Source: JBBDSJ01 sp040905025 (GTDB lineage Bacteria > Pseudomonadota > Gammaproteobacteria > Methylohalomonadales > Methylohalomonadaceae). Taken from it: a stretch of DNA of 15,976 bases. A model generated the notes under the pieces. The model was not told the origin of the DNA. It did no database searches and was given only the letters and a program-made list of their open reading frames with translations. A program made the position numbers and the translations under genes. Below, in pieces: positions 14,820 through 15,976 of this stretch (positions within the stretch are counted from its first letter, which is position 1; each line of letters starts with the position of its first letter). The stretch lies in assembly GCA_040905025.1 (NCBI GenBank), contig JBBDSJ010000140.1, positions 1 to 15,976 on the forward strand. The letters run 5' to 3'.

Positions 14820-15976
14820 TCAGAAACTCGGCAGACTCGGGGCTGTGATCTCGTCCATGATATCGCCCAGTTCAAGGAAATCCTGCTTCTGCTGCAGGTA
14901 CAGCGACATGATCCGGTCCGCCCATGACGTGTCGATCAAGCGTGCCTGCCAGAACGGATTAAAGGCGCTGCCGAGTTCCTCGTTGCCGTCCAGGCGCGCA
15001 AAGTAGCCCAGATCCAGTGGCCGTTTGAAATAGACTTCGCTTTTGGCAATCGCGGCAATACGATCGTTACCGGCGTCGTACTGCGTTCTCAATTCATCAA
15101 GTTCATCGCTGCTGTAGTCCGGGCCGGTGGCCTGGACGTCTTCCATATCCTTGATCACGCCGACCAGAAAATACGGTGCCAGAAAGCCCGGATTCACGGT
15201 TTGCTGAAGCGTGTCGGTGTACATCGGCAGGCCACGATAGGTCGGTGCAATATTGTTCAGCGGAATCAGGTTGGCAGCGGCCGGTGGCAACGGTGGCACG
15301 GTGATCCACGACAGCAGGCTGGCCGGTGCGGTGCCGTAGCGATGCGGTTCGAGTTGACCGATCGGCTGTGGTGTCAACTGCAGTATTTTTGCCATTGAGA
15401 TCCGTGATGCGCCGGCCTGGGCACCACCGGATCCCAGTGGGCCGCCAGTCGGGAACGGAATCGTCGGCAAATCCAGAATGTCGGAAATATCAATGCCGGC
15501 GAGACTTGCGGAAAAGACAAAACCGCCGGCATCCTGGCTGATTTCAAAACTGATGTGGCCGAGTGTCGAGCCGAAAATCGGATCCTCGATTTTAAGTCCG
15601 GCGCCGAACAGAAAATCCAGTGACAGACGATCACCGGCCGACCAGTTGAATTGATCGCCGCGGCGGCTGGTGCCACCTGTCCCCGGTACGCCGGGCCCCT
15701 TGATATGGCGCAGTTCGGTGCCACCCTTGCGGTTGACGTTGAGTTCCAGATCAAAATTGATGGTGACGATGGCCAGCACCAGATTGATCGTTTCATTGAT
15801 ATGAATCGGCGGAATAATGTCCAGCGTCCAGCCCGAGGTCAGGTCATGCGGCGGCCAGATGCGCCGGGTCTTGCCGCGCTCGCGGCTGAACGGATCGCGG
15901 GCCTCGTTGGTAATGGCGGCTAGCCGTTCATAACCGACGCCGTCGGCCCGTTTGGTCGGCAGATAGGTTTTGGTAA
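14820..15976 (-). CDS. TadG-like pilus assembly protein (5' end missing)
   Basis: The frame stays open past the upstream window edge, so only the C-terminal 384 residues are visible; the GTG at 15779 is an internal valine, not the start. The visible part opens with TKTYLPTKRADGVGYERLAA and includes DPFSRERGKTRRIWPP, a beta-rich Gly/Pro-containing middle (GGTELRHIKGPGVPGTGGTS), and near the end the stretch AIAKSEVYFKRP followed by AFNPFWQARL. The last two stretches are typical of long TadG-like proteins in gammaproteobacterial Tad loci, where the N-terminus carries a TadE/TadG helix. That N-terminus lies outside the window. Its role would be in the periplasm or at the pilus base or tip. It is the first visible gene of the operon, 3 bp ahead of the 336-aa pseudopilin. 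Confidence 0.78.
   Translation of the reverse strand, partial: TKTYLPTKRADGVGYERLAAITNEARDPFSRERGKTRRIWPPHDLTSGWTLDIIPPIHINETINLVLAIVTINFDLELNVNRKGGTELRHIKGPGVPGTGGTSRRGDQFNWSAGDRLSLDFLFGAGLKIEDPIFGSTLGHISFEISQDAGGFVFSASLAGIDISDILDLPTIPFPTGGPLGSGGAQAGASRISMAKILQLTPQPIGQLEPHRYGTAPASLLSWITVPPLPPAAANLIPLNNIAPTYRGLPMYTDTLQQTVNPGFLAPYFLVGVIKDMEDVQATGPDYSSDELDELRTQYDAGNDRIAAIAKSEVYFKRPLDLGYFARLDGNEELGSAFNPFWQARLIDTSWADRIMSLYLQQKQDFLELGDIMDEITAPSLPSF

Noticed and set aside
15777..15779. GTG as start of the TadG-like gene
   Set aside because: The same frame remains open to the window edge with protein-like sequence, so this codon is internal.
1..15976. CRISPR array, tRNA or rRNA genes
   Set aside because: No evenly spaced short direct repeats with unique spacers and no recognisable tRNA or rRNA stretches were seen; the only periodic repeat is protein-coding, in cpaB.

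Overview
The window looks like chromosomal DNA of a gammaproteobacterium; the genus cannot be fixed from the sequence. The reasons are a MutS of the usual gammaproteobacterial length and motif set, followed by an Azotobacter/Pseudomonas-type 7Fe-8S ferredoxin gene (a mutS-fdxA pair is well known in Pseudomonas), and moderate GC content judged by eye. Every convincing gene lies on the minus strand, so transcription runs from high to low coordinates.

From 15976 down to about 4259 there is a Tad (tight adherence / Flp pilus, type IVc-like) secretion and pilus locus. In transcription order it holds: a TadG-like protein cut by the window edge; a 336-aa TadE-like pseudopilin; a 233-aa exported protein of unknown function; a 140-aa TadE-like protein; an intergenic repeat of about 250 bp; CpaB/RcpC with a long Asp-Gly repeat domain; the secretin CpaC/RcpA; a short gap with a palindrome; the ATPase TadA/CpaF with an N-terminal FHA-like domain; TadB; TadC; a DUF192 protein; the TPR lipoprotein TadD; and a classical TadE. 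Most junctions are 3-7 bp gaps or ATGA overlaps, so this is at least one tightly coupled operon, probably two blocks split by the gap in front of cpaB. No flp pilin, no TadV/CpaA prepilin peptidase and no TadZ/CpaE is present here.

Downstream, mutS starts 3 bp after the last tad gene. It is followed by fdxA and a small exported DUF4124 protein. The last 546 bases (1-546) carry no believable gene.

The intergenic spaces share a repeat family. A 219-bp element (75-293) has 17-bp terminal inverted repeats and a perfect 13-bp internal hairpin. A diverged relative lies in front of cpaB (about 12450-12548). Two short palindromes made of little more than the two ends lie at 1510-1542 and 9335-9361.

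Expected machine (known for the family): TadA powers the inner-membrane TadB/TadC platform, CpaB and the secretin form the route across the periplasm and outer membrane with the TadD lipoprotein, and the TadE/TadG-like proteins act as minor pilins or tip/assembly factors. The most unusual parts are the repeat-extended CpaB, the FHA-TadA fusion, the uncharacterised 233-aa gene, and the placement of mutS directly behind the pilus genes.
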